Shown here in pieces: positions 21,512 through 21,864 of a stretch of DNA of 21,864 nt. The stretch is taken from the NCBI GenBank assembly GCA_011773795.1, contig WVWW01000198.1:8853-30716 (forward strand), in the 5' to 3' direction. Made by a program: the position numbers and the translations under genes. The DNA is from Acidobacteriota bacterium (GTDB taxonomy: Bacteria; Acidobacteriota; Polarisedimenticolia; Polarisedimenticolales; Polarisedimenticolaceae). Positions within the stretch are counted from its first letter, which is position 1; each line of letters begins with the position of its first letter. A model generated the notes under the pieces. It had not been told where the DNA came from and made no database searches. It was given only the letters and a program-made list of their open reading frames with translations.

Positions 21512-21864
21512 CTAGCCGATCGAATAGCCCGCTTCACGCAGCGCCGAGACGGCATCCCGTAAGCCCTCCCGCTTGACGAGGATGTAGTCCGTTTCGAACG
21601 TCGAGAGCGCCAAGATGGAGACGCCCGCATCGGCGAGCACCGTTGCGATTCCGGCGAGAACGCCGGTCAACGCGAAGTCCAGCGGGCCCTGCACCTCGAG
21701 GCAAGACCAGCCGCTCTCGCGGCTCAGGCTGTCCACTGCGAGCGACGAGCGGCAGACGATGGAAAGCTCGTCGTCGGTGCGCCCGACCCAGCAGAAAGGA
21801 TCCTCGGCGACGACGACGGGCAGCGGTGCCGAGGGCCCGAGACGATGGACCGTGAACTCGCCAT
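21512..21864 (-). CDS. ACT-domain protein (ACT_7/CASTOR-like), 5' end outside the window
   Basis: The minus-strand frame is open to the right edge, giving about 116 visible residues; an internal GTG at 21736 would truncate the domain. The first visible residues, GEFTVHRL, fit the usual start of this family, so only a few residues are missing. AEDPFCWVGRTDDELSIVC, then SGWSCLEVQGPLDFALTGVLAGI and ADAGVSILALSTFETDYILV, match the ACT_7 family, whose members bind amino acids or similar small ligands. The protein is soluble and cytoplasmic, with a role in amino-acid sensing inferred from the family only. Confidence 0.88.
   Translation of the reverse strand, partial: GEFTVHRLGPSAPLPVVVAEDPFCWVGRTDDELSIVCRSSLAVDSLSRESGWSCLEVQGPLDFALTGVLAGIATVLADAGVSILALSTFETDYILVKREGLRDAVSALREAGYSIG

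Overview
This is a GC-rich bacterial chromosomal segment with tightly packed genes. Four things point, by inference, to an Acidobacteriota-like or related soil/sediment lineage: a Ser/Thr kinase fused to TolB-like and TPR regions, a secreted VWFA protein, alternative complex III (ACIII) genes next to an aa3-type oxidase, and secreted unknown proteins. No rRNA or other taxonomic marker is present, so the phylum is not proven. No tRNA, CRISPR array, insertion sequence or phage gene was seen.

Layout. (1) 1-1158, minus: the N-terminal part of a secreted lamin-tail/CotH-like protein that runs off the left edge. (2) 1397-2683, minus: heme A synthase with a long extra N-terminal membrane region. It is divergent from (3) 2797-10782, plus: a respiratory operon, actC-actD-actF, a cupredoxin, coxA, coxC, coxD, a small CxxC membrane protein and coxB, closed by a strong bidirectional terminator at 10807-10839. 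(4) 10860-11594, minus: a secreted FKBP prolyl isomerase. (5) 11773-13139, plus: two secreted proteins of unknown function. (6) 13144-15537, minus, and 15633-17945, plus: a divergent pair, a membrane Ser/Thr kinase with TolB-like and TPR regions and a secreted VWFA protein. (7) 21864 down to 17949, minus: an ACT-domain protein (5' end outside the window), a GNAT acetyltransferase, an Mrp/NBP35-type ATPase, a zinc-ribbon/PCP_red protein and a radical SAM/SPASM/PCP_red protein.

How the genes work together. The respiratory block would move electrons from quinol, through an ACIII-type complex, to a CuA-containing oxygen reductase, with heme A made by the divergent ctaA. Only the cofactor-free membrane subunits of ACIII (C, D, F) are here. 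The cofactor-bearing subunits A, B and E are absent, and no CxxCH heme c motif was seen in any predicted protein. A cupredoxin sits between the two complexes and is a candidate electron carrier. The oxidase keeps all heme and CuB ligands and the active-site Tyr, but has Ile where A-type enzymes carry the K-channel Lys.

The most system-like novelty is the three-gene set Mrp-type ATPase / zinc-ribbon-PCP_red / radical SAM-SPASM-PCP_red (17949-20570). Its genes are 3 bases apart and two of them carry the same small domain otherwise known from dark protochlorophyllide reductase. The radical SAM part resembles the NirJ/AhbC/AhbD tetrapyrrole enzymes. A cofactor or tetrapyrrole-modifying role is an inference.
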